Shown piece by piece: positions 63,610-64,000 of a DNA stretch of 64,000 bases (its first letter is position 1; each line of letters starts with the position of its first letter). Origin of the DNA: Streptomyces sp. KL109B (lineage in GTDB: Bacteria; Actinomycetota; Actinomycetes; Streptomycetales; Streptomycetaceae); the NCBI RefSeq assembly GCF_030766935.1, contig NZ_JASERL010000002.1, positions 1,116,001 to 1,180,000 on the forward strand, given 5' to 3'. A model generated the notes under the pieces. The model was not told where the DNA came from. It saw only the letters and a list, made by a program, of their open reading frames with translations, and did not search any database. The position numbers were made by a program, and so were the translations under genes.

Positions 63610-64000
63610 TCAGAAGTCGAAGCCGAGCTGGCCCTCGATCTCCGGAACGCCGACATCCGCCCAGCTGCGGGCCTTCTTGAGGTGTCGCCACTGGGGCAGC
63701 GCATCAAGATACGCCCACGAAAGCCGGTGGATCGGGGTGGGCCCCCGCTCCTCCAGCGCGGCGCGATGCACCGGCGACGGGTATCCGGCATTGGCCGCAA
63801 ACCCGAAGTCTGCATGGTCGATGCCCAGTTCGGCCATCATTTTGTCGCGGCGGACCTTGGCGATCACCGACGCCGCGGCGACGGCGATGCAGGAACGGTC
63901 CCCCTTGATCACCGTACGAACCTGCCAGGGGGCACCCAGGTAGTCGTGCTTCCCGTCGAGGATGACCGCCTCCGGCCGCACCGGCAGCCCTTCGAGGGCG
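63610..64000 (-). CDS. rnhB: Ribonuclease HII, N-terminus outside window
   Basis: The last 129 codons of RNase HII, which removes RNA from RNA-DNA hybrids including single ribonucleotides. The visible part starts [19 protein letters not shown] with the metal-binding Asp, followed by [20 protein letters not shown] (Ser-Ile-Ala-Lys-Val motif) and [10 protein letters not shown]. It ends with [20 protein letters not shown] and [17 protein letters not shown]. The reading frame leaves the window at base 64000 and the first ~110 residues are missing. It probably starts near the right edge beyond the window. The stop lies 68 bp upstream of the Pro-rich gene on the same strand. Confidence 0.93.
   Translation of the reverse strand, partial: ALEGLPVRPEAVILDGKHDYLGAPWQVRTVIKGDRSCIAVAAASVIAKVRRDKMMAELGIDHADFGFAANAGYPSPVHRAALEERGPTPIHRLSWAYLDALPQWRHLKKARSWADVGVPEIEGQLGFDF

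Overview
The window is chromosomal DNA from a Streptomyces species. It has very high G+C, leaderless-looking or GTG/TTG starts, dense 4-bp ATGA/GTGA gene overlaps, and a core gene set (hrdB, whiH, sepH, cutRS, parC/parE, ptsH, dut, tdk). From memory the order matches the S. coelicolor core stretch between dut and rnhB, read here in reverse number order. No rRNA, tRNA, insertion sequence, prophage or CRISPR array was seen. Most of the window is conserved core; accessory-looking pieces are short.

Layout. 1-3505: DUF3710, dut, a thioesterase, DUF3093, a conserved hypothetical and DUF4193. 3934-5836: the CutRS two-component system. 6177-11109: a small helical protein, an inositol-monophosphatase-type enzyme, ferrochelatase, an MFS transporter and an FAD-linked lactone oxidase. 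11137-14004: a membrane protein with a long Ser-Asp-Gly stalk, divergent from sepH. 14096-16005: a sulfurtransferase and a VOC protein. 16037-17948: a three-gene coupled operon encoding a two-helix membrane peptide, an XRE/sigma-like hybrid regulator and an unknown protein. 18408-24306: thymidine kinase, a phosphodiesterase-type protein, DUF5998, a PatA-like protein acetyltransferase and HPr (ptsH), with a DasR operator between the last two. 24535-26256: a GntR regulator and an M23 cell-wall peptidase behind a c-di-AMP riboswitch. 26676-33264: an M16 peptidase pair, parC and a CobW GTPase.

33604-34956 holds DUF6082 and small orphan proteins with a duplicated promoter/5-prime segment. 35033-45663 is a carbon-metabolism block: citrate synthase 2, a DNA-binding-domain citrate synthase, a sucrase/ferredoxin-like protein, a CitAB/DpiBA-type two-component system, an acetate-type sodium symporter with its DUF485 partner, and a NarL-type two-component system. 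45879-52679 carries parE, DUF7455, a secreted trypsin-like protease, hrdB (with a GTAAC/CGATGA promoter) and whiH. 52843-64000 holds a one-piece ABC transporter lacking key ATPase residues, a Nudix/winged-helix regulator, a glycogen-debranching-like protein, DUF4192, a RecQ helicase fused to a phosphoribosyltransferase-like domain, two unknown proteins and the 3-prime part of rnhB.

The most unusual items are the XRE-sigma operon, the duplicated leader at 34161-34768, the ATPase-degenerate ABC fusion beside whiH, the HTH-citrate synthase with its operator-like dyads, and the RecQ-PRTase fusion. Several are probably conserved across Streptomyces but remain without described function as far as I know. 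Domain names come from reading the sequence, not from a database search.
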